From NCBI RefSeq assembly GCF_013359725.1, contig NZ_JABFMW010000038.1, positions 1 through 35,984 on the forward strand: 35,984 nucleotides of DNA, in the 5' to 3' direction. Origin of the DNA: Pseudarthrobacter sp. C4D7 (GTDB lineage: Bacteria; Actinomycetota; Actinomycetes; Actinomycetales; Micrococcaceae). Shown one piece after another: positions 1 through 7,237 of the stretch (positions within the stretch are counted from its first letter, which is position 1; each line of letters starts with the position of its first letter). The position numbers were made by a program, and so were the translations under genes. The notes under the pieces were generated by a model. The model did no database searches. It was not told where the DNA came from and worked only from the letters and a program-made list of their open reading frames with translations.

Positions 1-76
1 CCGCATGCAGGGAGGACTCAGACGCATGCGCATGACCACCATCAATAACGTGGTCTGGAAGGGGAGTGTTAGTCAT
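1..76 (-). CDS. 5' end of a gene leaving the window (possible amino-acid permease)
   Basis: An ATG (complement of 74-76) opens a frame of 25 codons that stays open to the window edge, beginning MTNTPLPDHVIDGG. A GAAGGA Shine-Dalgarno sequence lies about 6 nt upstream, and the start is 30 nt beyond the aspartate ammonia-lyase stop on the same strand, so it looks like the fourth gene of the asparagine operon. The visible residues are a hydrophilic N-terminal leader with no domain. An amino-acid (asparagine) permease would fit the context and is the usual partner of such enzymes, but this is inference from position only. Confidence 0.5.
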   Translation of the reverse strand, partial: MTNTPLPDHVIDGGHAHASESSLHA

Positions 77-106
77 GGGGGTGTCCTTCGGGGAGCAGTT
101 GGGGGA

Positions 107-1528
107 CTACTTGCTGAGGTTGGCCAGGCGTTCGGGGCTCAGGAGTTCCTGGAGCTGGGCGTCGGTGAGGAGCCCGTGTTCCAGGACCAGCTCGGCTACA
201 CCCTTGCCGGTGGCAAGGGCCTCCTGCGCGATGGCAGTGGCGGTGGCGTAGCCGAGGTGGGGGTTCAATGCGGTGACCAGGCCGATGGACTGCTCCACAG
301 TGCGGCGCAGGTGGTCGGTGTTGGCGGTGATTCCACGGATGCAGCGGGCCGTAAGGGTGCGGCAGGCTGCCTCGAGGTGGGAGATGCTCTTGTGGAGGCT
401 GTGGACAATGATCGGTTCGAAGGCGTTGAGCTGCAACTGTCCGGCTTCGGCGGCCATGGTGATGGTGACGTCGTTGCCGATCACCTCGTAGGCCACCTGG
501 GACACCACTTCCGGGATGACCGGGTTGATCTTGCCGGGCATGATGGAGGACCCGGACTGGACCGCGGGCAGGTTGATTTCGCCAAAACCGGCACGCGGGC
601 CGGAGGAGAGCAGGCGGAGGTCGTTGCAGATCTTGGACAGTTTCACTGCCACGCGCTTGAGCACACCGGACAGGTGTACGAAGGCGCCCACGTCCTGGGT
701 GGCTTCGATGAGGTCGACGGCGGTGACCAGGGGCAGCCCGGTAATCTCCGCCAGGTGCCGGCAGGCTGTTGAAGCGTAGCCGGCCGGGGCGTTCAGGCCG
801 GTGCCGATGGCGGTGGCCCCGAGGTTGATCTCGTGGATCAGCAGCTCAGCCTCCGCCAGACGCAGCCGGTCTTCGCCGATGGTCACGGCGTAGCTGCCGA
901 ATTCCTGGCCCAGGGTCATGGGCACGGCGTCCTGCAGCTGGGTGCGGCCCATCTTCACCACGGTGCGGAACTCCATGGCCTTGGCCGCGCAGGCATCCTC
1001 AAGTTCTTCGAGTGCTGCCAGCAGTTCACGGGCGGCGAAGATGGTGCCCAGCTTCACCGCCGTAGGGTACACGTCGTTGGTGGACTGGCTGAGGTTGACG
1101 TGGTCGTTGGGGTGCAGCCGTGCGTAGTCGCCCTTGGGGTGCCCCAGGATTTCCAGGGCCCGGTTGGCGATGACTTCGTTGGCGTTCATGTTCGACGACG
1201 TCCCGGCACCGCCCTGCACCACGTCCACCACGAACTGGTCGGCAAGGCGGCCGGCCATGACGTCCAGGCAGGCCTGCTCAATGGCCTCGGCCCGTTCTGC
1301 GTCCAGCAGGCCGAGCTCGCGGTTGGTGCGGGCTGCGGCGAGTTTCACGGCTGCAAGGCCGCGGACCAAGTGCATGTTGGAGGACAGCTTCTGGCCGGTG
1401 ATGGGGAAGTTCTCCACGGCACGGAGCGTGTGCACGCCCCAATAAGCGTGCGCGGGCACGTCGCGGTCGCCGAGCAGGTCGTGCTCGGACCGGACCTGGG
1501 CGGGTGCGGCGGTTTCGGTGGTAGTCAT
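107..1528 (-). CDS. aspA: Aspartate ammonia-lyase (aspartase)
   Basis: The enzyme deaminates L-aspartate to fumarate and ammonia in the cytoplasm. The 473-residue protein has the full length of the fumarase/aspartase superfamily. Visible family blocks are SSNMNANEV and HPNDHVNLSQSTND in the N-terminal half and the signature GSSIMPGKINP near residue 324, whose flexible loop carries the catalytic serine. Class II fumarase shares these motifs. The call of aspartase rests on overall resemblance and on the asparaginase gene directly upstream, whose product is its substrate. The ATG at 1528 is 7 nt after the asparaginase stop and has an AAGGA Shine-Dalgarno that overlaps that gene's end, indicating translational coupling. 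Confidence 0.9.
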   Translation of the reverse strand: MTTTETAAPAQVRSEHDLLGDRDVPAHAYWGVHTLRAVENFPITGQKLSSNMHLVRGLAAVKLAAARTNRELGLLDAERAEAIEQACLDVMAGRLADQFVVDVVQGGAGTSSNMNANEVIANRALEILGHPKGDYARLHPNDHVNLSQSTNDVYPTAVKLGTIFAARELLAALEELEDACAAKAMEFRTVVKMGRTQLQDAVPMTLGQEFGSYAVTIGEDRLRLAEAELLIHEINLGATAIGTGLNAPAGYASTACRHLAEITGLPLVTAVDLIEATQDVGAFVHLSGVLKRVAVKLSKICNDLRLLSSGPRAGFGEINLPAVQSGSSIMPGKINPVIPEVVSQVAYEVIGNDVTITMAAEAGQLQLNAFEPIIVHSLHKSISHLEAACRTLTARCIRGITANTDHLRRTVEQSIGLVTALNPHLGYATATAIAQEALATGKGVAELVLEHGLLTDAQLQELLSPERLANLSK

Positions 1529-1535
1529 GGCGTCC

Positions 1536-2582
1536 TTACAGGGCTTCGTTGACGGGTACGGACAGGTGGTTCAGGAAATCGGTGGCGAGCAGCCGGCCCA
1601 CTTCGTGGCCGCCGCCCAGCACCGGAGCCGTGGCGATGCCGGCGAGCGGCTCCGTATCCACGTCCAGTGCCTCCAGCAGGTGGACGGTGGCGGGCATCCG
1701 GGCGCGGTCGCCGCCGTCGGAAATTTTGACGGCCACAGCACTTCCGTCGGGCAGCCCCACCAGCTGGACGCCCTCGAAGCCGTCTTTGGCTACGGAGCCG
1801 GGCAGCAGGTGCATGAGGGCGGTGACGTCGCGGCCGTCGCCGGCCACCATCTCCGGGTGCTGCTGCATGGCGAGCCCGACGGCGGCTTCCGGACTGCCGT
1901 CGTCGTCCGCGGCCGCCTGGGCGATCCGGGCGAAAGCGCGGGCCATGCCGCCCAGGGTGAGGGCGAACAATGGGGTGCCGCACCCGTCGGTGCTCACGAC
2001 GGCCGGCTCTTCGCCGGTCAGGTCGATGACCGTCCGGGCCACCAGTTGCTGCAGCGGATGGGAGGGATCCAAGTATCCCTGCACGGGCCAGCCGTTGATG
2101 ACGCAGGTGCCCACCATGGCGGCGTGTTTCCCGGAACAGTTCTGGGTGATCTGGGTGCTGCTGCCGCCGGTGCGGAGCCAGTCTTCCCGCTCGGAGGTGC
2201 CGTACGGCAGGTCGGTGCTGTTTCCCAGGTCGGTGGGAGCGAGGCCGTGGAGTTCGAGGATGCGCAGTGCGCCGTTGCGGTGTGCTGCCGCTCCTGAATG
2301 GCTTGCGGCAGCCAGTGCCAGGAGGTCCGCAGGAAGTTCCAGTCCGGCCCGCACCATGGCTACGGCTTGGAGGGGCTTGAGCGCGGAGCGGGGGTAAAAC
2401 GGTGCCGCCGGGTCCCCTGCCGATGCCGCCACTGAGCCGTCAGCCGCGAGGGCGACGGCGGAGCCGTAATGGACACTCTCCACCATGCCGTCGCGGACGG
2501 CGGCGACCAGTGGGGCGTGCCGCGGCAGGGACAGCCCGGCCGGGGCAGCAGAGTGGGCAGCGGAAAACACGGGGGATGGCAT
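1536..2582 (-). CDS. Type II (Rhizobium etli-type) L-asparaginase
   Basis: This enzyme hydrolyses L-asparagine to L-aspartate and ammonia. The 348-residue protein belongs to the Asparaginase_II family (PF06089), which is unrelated to the bacterial AnsA/AnsB fold and resembles serine beta-lactamases. The family motifs are visible: SALK at residues 66-69 (Ser and Lys of the SxxK motif), SHSG at 94-97, NCSGK at 148-152 (a zinc-site Cys and Lys in the family) and STDGCGTP around 197-204 with the second zinc-site Cys. There is no signal peptide, so it should be cytoplasmic. It sits between its presumed regulator (30 nt upstream) and aspA (7 nt downstream), forming a route from asparagine to fumarate. 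Confidence 0.88.
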   Translation of the reverse strand: MPSPVFSAAHSAAPAGLSLPRHAPLVAAVRDGMVESVHYGSAVALAADGSVAASAGDPAAPFYPRSALKPLQAVAMVRAGLELPADLLALAAASHSGAAAHRNGALRILELHGLAPTDLGNSTDLPYGTSEREDWLRTGGSSTQITQNCSGKHAAMVGTCVINGWPVQGYLDPSHPLQQLVARTVIDLTGEEPAVVSTDGCGTPLFALTLGGMARAFARIAQAAADDDGSPEAAVGLAMQQHPEMVAGDGRDVTALMHLLPGSVAKDGFEGVQLVGLPDGSAVAVKISDGGDRARMPATVHLLEALDVDTEPLAGIATAPVLGGGHEVGRLLATDFLNHLSVPVNEAL

Positions 2583-2612
2583 GGGGTCCTCGGGAGGGTT
2601 GGTTGGATCGTG

Positions 2613-3320
2613 CTAGCTGTTGAGGATGGAGTCCAGGGCGACGCCCACGGCTTCCAGGTGGTGGGCCATGGCGGCGCGGGCCTGTTCGGCGGAGCCTGCC
2701 TCGATGGCGGCAAGAATTTGATGGTGCTCGATGTCGGAAGCGTGCTGGCGGTCTGCCACCATGTTCAGCGTCTCGGATTGATGCGCCAGTGCGTCACGGA
2801 TGTCGGCAACAACGGTTGCGAACACTTTGTTGCCGCTGGCCCGGGCGATGGCGGCGTGGAAGCTGGAGTCCAGGGCAACCCAGGATTCCAGGTCCGTTTC
2901 AGCGGCCATGGCGTCCATAATGTCGCGGAGGGTGTCCAGTTCTTCCTCTGTGCGCCGTTCCGCGGCGAGCCCTGCGGCGGGAATTTCGATGTGCGGACGG
3001 GCCTCGGTCAGGTCCCGGGCGGAGTACTGGCCGAGCGTGAGGTCATTGGCCACCTTGCTGGCAATGACGAAGGTACCTTTGCCGGTCCGGGTGACCGTGA
3101 GGCCCAGCGCGGTGCAGGAGCGGAGGGCTTCCCGGATCACCGAGCGGCTCACTCCGTACTGCTGCGAAAGGGTGGCCTCCGAGCTGAGTTTGCTCCCCAC
3201 CGCAATGGCGCCCGATTCGATGTCCTGGCGGATGGCGTTGAACACCGCCTCGGCAGCGCTTAGCCGGGCAAGGGGACGGAATGCAGGCTGTCCTGCTGTC
3301 CGGCTGTCTGACAGGTTCAC
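2613..3320 (-). CDS. GntR-family (FadR subfamily, FCD domain) transcriptional regulator
   Basis: The 235-residue protein has an N-terminal winged helix of the GntR type (about residues 22-85, with the block LSSEATLSQQYGVSRSVIREAL) followed by an all-helical FCD ligand domain. The FCD metal-binding pattern is visible as D-x3-H in DSSFH, a His in EHHQIL and a His in MAHHL. Such regulators usually bind a carboxylate ligand and repress their own operon. As first gene of the asparaginase-aspartase operon it probably senses asparagine, aspartate or a downstream dicarboxylate; that ligand is inferred. The GTG start is chosen because a sigma-70 promoter places the transcript start at or next to it. 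Confidence 0.85.
   Translation of the reverse strand: MNLSDSRTAGQPAFRPLARLSAAEAVFNAIRQDIESGAIAVGSKLSSEATLSQQYGVSRSVIREALRSCTALGLTVTRTGKGTFVIASKVANDLTLGQYSARDLTEARPHIEIPAAGLAAERRTEEELDTLRDIMDAMAAETDLESWVALDSSFHAAIARASGNKVFATVVADIRDALAHQSETLNMVADRQHASDIEHHQILAAIEAGSAEQARAAMAHHLEAVGVALDSILNS
3304..3314. promoter_or_regulatory. Possible autoregulatory operator of the GntR gene
   Basis: CTGTCTGACAG is a perfect 11-bp palindrome (5-bp arms around one T) within the first codons of the regulator gene, just downstream of the predicted transcript start. FadR-type regulators commonly bind short palindromes at or below the start site, so this is a candidate site. It also encodes residues 3-6, so the symmetry could be chance. 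Confidence 0.3.
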
Positions 3321-3326
3321 GCCTCA

Positions 3327-3355
3327 AATATGGCACGGGTCACAGTTGCTGTCAA
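3327..3355 (-). promoter_or_regulatory. Promoter of the GntR-asparaginase-aspartase operon
   Basis: On the minus strand TTGACA (complement of 3350-3355) is followed after 17 nt by CATATT (complement of 3327-3332), a perfect -35 and a 4/6 -10. Transcription would start about 7 nt downstream, at or beside the GTG start at 3320, so the message is probably leaderless. Confidence 0.65.
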
Positions 3356-3361
3356 GCGCTC

Positions 3362-4009
3362 TTATGAATTACCGCCGTCATGCTTCTGCCGGCTGGTCGC
3401 GGGCCGCTGCCGCCGCCGTCGTGAACGGAAGTGCCAGGTGATGAGCGCCGCCACCGCCACCGCGGCGATCACGACGGCGAGGTCCCGGCCGGCTGCCTGC
3501 GCCACGGCCTCGTAGGAGTTCCCGGCGAGGAAGCCCAGCAGGACGAAGCCGATGCCCCACGTCACGCCGCCCGCGGCGTTGTAGGCAAGGAACCTGCCAT
3601 AGGGCATCCGGGATGTGCCTGCCAAGGCCGGCATGACGGCGCGGAAAAATGCGGTGAAGCGGCCCAGGAACAGGGCGGTTCCGCCTTTGCGGCGCAGGAA
3701 ATCCTGGGCGTTGTCCAGCCTGCCGGAGTGGCGGGACAGCAGGCGTGTCTTCATGAGCCGGCTGCCCAGATGCTTGCCCACCTCGTACCCCACGCTGTCG
3801 CCAATGACGGCGGCAGCCACCACAAGGGCCATCATGGCGCCCAGCTGCACTTCGCCTCGGCTGGCCACCACTCCGCCCAGGACCGCGGCGGTTTCGCCGG
3901 GGATGACGAAGCCGACGAACAAGGCGTCCTCGGCAAACACCAGGCAGAAGACGGCGATGTACGCCACCACAGGGCTGACGTTCAGGAGCCCGTCAATGAA
4001 GCCCGTCAT
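3362..4009 (-). CDS. DedA-family integral membrane protein
   Basis: The 215-residue protein has the DedA (SNARE-associated/VTT) pattern. It has an N-terminal hydrophobic segment followed by the re-entrant motif VIPGET near residue 36, and the second conserved block GRFTAFFRAVMPALAGTSRM in the middle. Two further transmembrane helices follow, with a short Arg/Lys-rich C-terminus. DedA proteins act in the cytoplasmic membrane as lipid flippases or scramblases and affect envelope stress and proton-motive force; the substrate here is unknown. The ATG at 4009 has no good Shine-Dalgarno, so translation may be coupled to the short frame that ends 10 nt upstream. Confidence 0.85.
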   Translation of the reverse strand: MTGFIDGLLNVSPVVAYIAVFCLVFAEDALFVGFVIPGETAAVLGGVVASRGEVQLGAMMALVVAAAVIGDSVGYEVGKHLGSRLMKTRLLSRHSGRLDNAQDFLRRKGGTALFLGRFTAFFRAVMPALAGTSRMPYGRFLAYNAAGGVTWGIGFVLLGFLAGNSYEAVAQAAGRDLAVVIAAVAVAALITWHFRSRRRRQRPATSRQKHDGGNS

Positions 4010-4018
4010 GGCAGCGGA

Positions 4019-4141
4019 TCAGGCCTGGGAGGCCGGAGCGTGGCCGGGCTTCGCCAGGAACAGGGCACGGGCCAGCAGGCGCACGGCCGATGCCTTCAAG
4101 GGGAGTGCCGTTTGCTGGGGGCAGGTGGTGGGGGACGTCAA
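4019..4141 (-). CDS. Possible 40-residue small ORF upstream of the DedA gene
   Basis: A frame from TTG (complement of 4139-4141) to TGA (complement of 4019-4021) encodes about 40 residues ending in GHAPASQA. Third codon positions are almost all G or C, as in the neighbouring genes, and an AAGG sequence lies about 9 nt upstream of the TTG. It stops 9 nt before the DedA start codon, which itself lacks a ribosome binding site. No family is recognised. It could be a leader peptide for translational coupling, a gene remnant or chance. Confidence 0.22.
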   Translation of the reverse strand: MTSPTTCPQQTALPLKASAVRLLARALFLAKPGHAPASQA

Positions 4142-4220
4142 GGTTCAGGCCTTGTTCTTTCGCCGGTCAGGGTAACTATGAGTATGCCCCCGTGTGGCTG
4201 GAAGAAACCTGTGCCCGGCC

Positions 4221-4264
4221 CCTAGAGGTGCTGGATGCCCGCCCGCTGCATCGCATCCCGGTAG
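4221..4264 (-). repeat. 44-nt direct repeat, detached copy of the glycosylase-like gene's 3' end
   Basis: This 44-nt segment matches 5546-5589 at 42 positions. On the minus strand it encodes YRDAMQRAGIQHL and a TAG stop, the exact C-terminus of the protein at 5547-6164. Both mismatches are synonymous (GAT/GAC and GCG/GCT). It begins immediately after the stop codon of the nuclease gene and belongs to no complete gene, so it is a gene fragment. Confidence 0.85.
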
Positions 4265-5389
4265 TCAGCACGGCCTCCAGGTCTTGCCGCCCGGCGCGTA
4301 GCACCGTGGCCCGGTGTACTTGGTGGAAGGCGCGGGCGGCACATACGGTTGCGGAGCTGGCGCCACGTAGGGTGCTGGGTTTGGTGCCGGTGCGGGCAGA
4401 TTGCGCAGGCGTTCCGCCTCAGCTGCCGCTTTCCGCGCTGCTTCATCCGCTGCGGCCTTTGCTGCGGCCTTTGCTGCGGCCGAAGCGGCAGCCGCCTCGT
4501 CTGCTGCCTTTTTCTCCGCCGCAGCCCGTTCCTCTGCTGCCCTGCGCTCGGCAGCCGCACGGGCTTCAGCCGCAATGCGGTCCTCCTCGGCCTTCTGTTC
4601 TGCAGCGGCCAGGGTGACCTTTAGGGCCTTCGTATCTTCCGTTTTAGTTTCTGCAGCAGTGATTTTCTTATCCAGATTCGCTATGTGCCTGGCCAGCACC
4701 GCTGTTGAAAGACCTGACCACAAAAGCGCTCGCTCCGTTGCATTGTCCCCGTTGAGGACCTTTCGCAGTGCCTTCGCCGCGGTCACCTTGGCTGCGAGTA
4801 CGCCGGCTGCCGTACCTGCCGCGGCTGAGGTTGTTGCCGGTGAGGCCGCAGTGGCAGTTTCCAACCCCTTCGTTGTCTCAGCCAACTGAGCCGGAAGGGT
4901 ACAGCCAGTGCTCTCGGAGAAGAGCCCGGCGTTAGCCGCTCTGGCCTCTTCGTATGCGGCTGTTACCGGCGGGAGGAATTTTCTGTTGCCGCTGTACTCC
5001 ACCGGAATTCCCAGTCCCTGCTGCGCAATTTTGGCATTGACCAGGGATCCGTCGGCAGTGAAAACACCGGCAAGAGTCCTGCCGTACTTGTCGTGCCGTT
5101 CGGCGTCGAACTCCAACCTCACTTGGGTCCCCTTCGGCAGCAGGCCCTCGAGATACTTAGAGGCCTCCGGGCCGAGGCATTCGACCGGCTGGTTTGGGTC
5201 CTTGGTTTCAGGAGTGTCGATGTTCAACAGGCGAATGGTGTGGTCGCCGTTGTTGATCGAAACCACCAGGGTGTCACCGTCGATTACGCGGACAACCGTA
5301 CCGCTGCCGGCGTTGGCAGCTGCACCCGCAGCGAACGATCCTGCGACCAGACCCGCTGCCGCTAGCGATGCGATGAGTATTTTCTTCAT
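4265..5389 (-). CDS. Secreted SNase-type thermonuclease with long Ala/Glu-rich C-terminal region
   Basis: The 374-residue protein starts with a signal peptide (MKK, then a hydrophobic stretch to about residue 26). An SNase domain follows (about 29-160) with the staphylococcal-nuclease active-site pattern: DGDT around residue 37-40, Arg53, Asp58 and Glu61 in IRLLNIDTPE, and Arg104 in DKYGR. It should cleave DNA or RNA outside the cell with calcium. After the domain come a spacer, a long Ala/Glu/Lys/Arg-rich helical stretch (about 250-325, TolA-like coiled coil), a proline-rich linker and a Cys-containing tail ending TWRPC. The tail may bind the cell wall. The gene is bracketed by the 44-nt direct repeat and has a more AT-rich upstream region than its neighbours. 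Confidence 0.85.
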   Translation of the reverse strand: MKKILIASLAAAGLVAGSFAAGAAANAGSGTVVRVIDGDTLVVSINNGDHTIRLLNIDTPETKDPNQPVECLGPEASKYLEGLLPKGTQVRLEFDAERHDKYGRTLAGVFTADGSLVNAKIAQQGLGIPVEYSGNRKFLPPVTAAYEEARAANAGLFSESTGCTLPAQLAETTKGLETATAASPATTSAAAGTAAGVLAAKVTAAKALRKVLNGDNATERALLWSGLSTAVLARHIANLDKKITAAETKTEDTKALKVTLAAAEQKAEEDRIAAEARAAAERRAAEERAAAEKKAADEAAAASAAAKAAAKAAADEAARKAAAEAERLRNLPAPAPNPAPYVAPAPQPYVPPAPSTKYTGPRCYAPGGKTWRPC

Positions 5390-5448
5390 GCCAGTTCCCC
5401 CAGTTGCAACAGGAAACGAGGCCGCCGACTGCCTACCTCGGAAATTCC

Positions 5449-5462
5449 TGAGTGTTTACTCA
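5449..5462. promoter_or_regulatory. Inverted repeat upstream of the nuclease gene
   Basis: TGAGT-GTTT-ACTCA is a 14-bp interrupted palindrome 60 nt upstream of the nuclease start codon, in a locally AT-rich stretch. The position would suit an operator. No regulator is assigned. Confidence 0.25.
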
Positions 5463-5545
5463 AACAATGCTGGAGATGGAGGCGCAAGAAGTCATCAAGG
5501 AAAGATCAAGGAGAGCGCAGTTCTGCCGATGTGGGCAGTTCCAGG

Positions 5546-5589
5546 CCTAGAGGTGCTGGATGCCCGCCCGCTGCATAGCGTCCCGGTAG
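5546..5589 (-). repeat. 44-nt direct repeat, copy forming the 3' end of the glycosylase-like gene
   Basis: This copy encodes the last 13 residues and stop codon of the gene at 5547-6164 and matches 4221-4264 with two synonymous differences. Flanking sequence is unrelated on either side, so similarity stops sharply at both ends. Confidence 0.85.
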
Positions 5590-6164
5590 GTTTCAACGCT
5601 TTTGGCAAGCAGCTCGTCCTGCTTGGTTTCGGAAACAGCAAAGGCCCTGCCGCCGAGGGCGGAGGCCTTGTAGATCTTGATGCCGCTGTTCTTCAGGGAT
5701 GAGTGGTAGGTCTTCTCAAAGAGGGTCAGGAAGGTGGATGCATCCGTGCCGTGCGCAATGATGGCCGAAACGCGGGAATTGATCTTGAGGAACTGGCGGA
5801 ACGGACGAAGACCGTCGGTCTTCTCCTGAACACTCAACGCTGATGGGCTTCCGCTCTCGCGGACCCAGGGATACGCATTCCACGGCATGACATAGCGGGG
5901 ATCCAGTTCGGCCAGCTCATAGATCTGGGTGGCGCGGCGGGCGGCCTCGTCATCGTTGTTATGGGAGACGAACCCGGATTCGGTTCCCTTGCCGGGACTG
6001 GCCTGGAGGCTGATGATTCTGCACTCGTCTTCGTCATGAACGGGGTCGATATAGGGGACAGTGGAACCGGGCTTCTTTTCCATCAGCTCATCGCAAAGTT
6101 GGGTGACCTTCGCGATGTTCGGTTCCTGTAGCAGGGCCTTTTTTTCGTCCCAATCAATCGTCAC
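5547..6164 (-). CDS. Uracil-DNA-glycosylase-superfamily-like protein
   Basis: The 205-residue protein resembles a diverged group in the uracil-DNA glycosylase superfamily. SLQASPG (52-58) sits where the LQDPGP-type motif lies, SGFVSHNNDDEAA follows, and MPWNAYPW (93-100) matches the NxxPW strand. IIAHGTDA (about 134-141) stands near the usual second motif. If active it would remove damaged bases, but the catalytic Asp of the classical GQDPYH motif is not present, so activity is uncertain. The GTG start has AAGGGAGA 5 nt upstream. Its last 13 codons are duplicated beyond the downstream nuclease gene. Codon choice is less GC-biased than in neighbouring operons. Confidence 0.55.
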   Translation of the reverse strand: MTIDWDEKKALLQEPNIAKVTQLCDELMEKKPGSTVPYIDPVHDEDECRIISLQASPGKGTESGFVSHNNDDEAARRATQIYELAELDPRYVMPWNAYPWVRESGSPSALSVQEKTDGLRPFRQFLKINSRVSAIIAHGTDASTFLTLFEKTYHSSLKNSGIKIYKASALGGRAFAVSETKQDELLAKSVETYRDAMQRAGIQHL

Positions 6165-6214
6165 GATTTCTCCCTTGGCAGCGAGGCGTCCAGAATCAGG
6201 CGTCCTATGTCACT

Positions 6215-6232
6215 CTACGCTTCCCCGCGTAG
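6215..6232. terminator. Small hairpin between the CtaG-like and glycosylase-like genes
   Basis: CTACGC-TTCCCC-GCGTAG forms a 6-bp stem in the 129-nt gap after the CtaG-like gene. There is no T run, so it is a weak terminator candidate, or part of the downstream leader. Confidence 0.25.
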
Positions 6233-6293
6233 GGGTGGGCACACTGAATTTTGCGGAGGCCTCATGTGTGCCGCCGCCAGCTGCCCAGTTGTC

Positions 6294-7175
6294 CTAGTGC
6301 CGCCCGCGCAGATGCTGGCTTTGAAGTTCATCGAGCTGCTCATCGGTCAGTTCATCGAACGCGCCTGCTTCCCTTTTGTCGCTGCGCGAGAAGCGGATGA
6401 ACATGAGGATGATCAACGGCAGGTCCAGGACCTCGCAGATGAACCACAGCAGGTTCCCCGCGAATTGCTGGTCCTGGAGGGCATCCCGGAACCACCATTG
6501 GGGATTCGGAACGGACACCACGTGGTCCAGCACCTGGCCGTTAAGGCTCAGCAGGATGCCCGGGACCGCGTCGATCAGCAACTCAATGAACACGAACATG
6601 AATTCAAGGGTCAGGTAGGCGCTGGACCGCTGGAAATCGGACTCTTCGATGATTGGCAGTGCCATCAGCATCCCGAGAAGCGGCACGCCAACGGTGAGGA
6701 GTGCGCCGGCCACAGGGTCGGTCCGGAGTGTGAAGAAGGCCGGTGTAAGGAAGGTGGAGAAGAGGGCCAGGCCCAGCAGCGGCGCACCGAATGAGTTGCT
6801 CACGAATCGAACCGGACTGCTGGACAGGACTTGGTCCAGGGCCGACCTGCCCTTGGGTGGCAATGCCTCCCGTGCGAGCGTGAGGGGTTTGCCGAGCCCG
6901 ATCAGCAGGGGGACGACAAACAGCAGCAGGGAGATCTTGACGGTGAATGCCCACCGTTGCCCAGCGCTATAGACCCCGGTGAAGCCACAGGTGAGAACGA
7001 TAAAGGAGCCCAACCCCAGGACGTAGAACGCCGCAGCCCGCCAGACTCGCCGTTGGCGGCCGCGGAGTGCGGCGGAACGCATCCCCCACCCATACAGGAC
7101 GCCGGCCACCGCGACGAAAGCTGCAGCGGCCCAATCGATTCGCCAGGGGGAAATGAGGATTTCAAGGGGTGGCAC
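6294..7175 (-). CDS. CtaG-like (caa3_CtaG) membrane protein lacking the usual histidines
   Basis: The 293-residue protein has about seven predicted membrane helices and ends with a charged cytoplasmic tail. The block RDALQDQQFAGNLLWFICEV corresponds to the DQQxAG-type motif of the caa3_CtaG family, whose members help insert copper into cytochrome c oxidase. Normally the family has an HMxQH motif in an early helix and other His residues in later helices. Here the matching segments read AFTVKISLLLFV and ELLIDAVPGIL, with no His. The only His residues lie in an extramembrane loop and the C-terminal tail. Copper binding of the usual kind is therefore doubtful. The GTG start at 7175 lies 62 nt from the divergent gene. 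Confidence 0.72.
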   Translation of the reverse strand: MPPLEILISPWRIDWAAAAFVAVAGVLYGWGMRSAALRGRQRRVWRAAAFYVLGLGSFIVLTCGFTGVYSAGQRWAFTVKISLLLFVVPLLIGLGKPLTLAREALPPKGRSALDQVLSSSPVRFVSNSFGAPLLGLALFSTFLTPAFFTLRTDPVAGALLTVGVPLLGMLMALPIIEESDFQRSSAYLTLEFMFVFIELLIDAVPGILLSLNGQVLDHVVSVPNPQWWFRDALQDQQFAGNLLWFICEVLDLPLIILMFIRFSRSDKREAGAFDELTDEQLDELQSQHLRGRH

Positions 7176-7237
7176 GCGCCAACGCTAGGCGGCATTCCTG
7201 GGAATGGCCTGACCCCGGCCATGCTGTTCAATGAATT

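Noticed and set aside
4141..4264. The 117-codon minus-strand frame ending in the duplicated tail (4222-4575) as a real gene
   Set aside because: Most of it is an out-of-frame reading of the nuclease gene; only its last 13 codons are meaningful, and these are a fragment.
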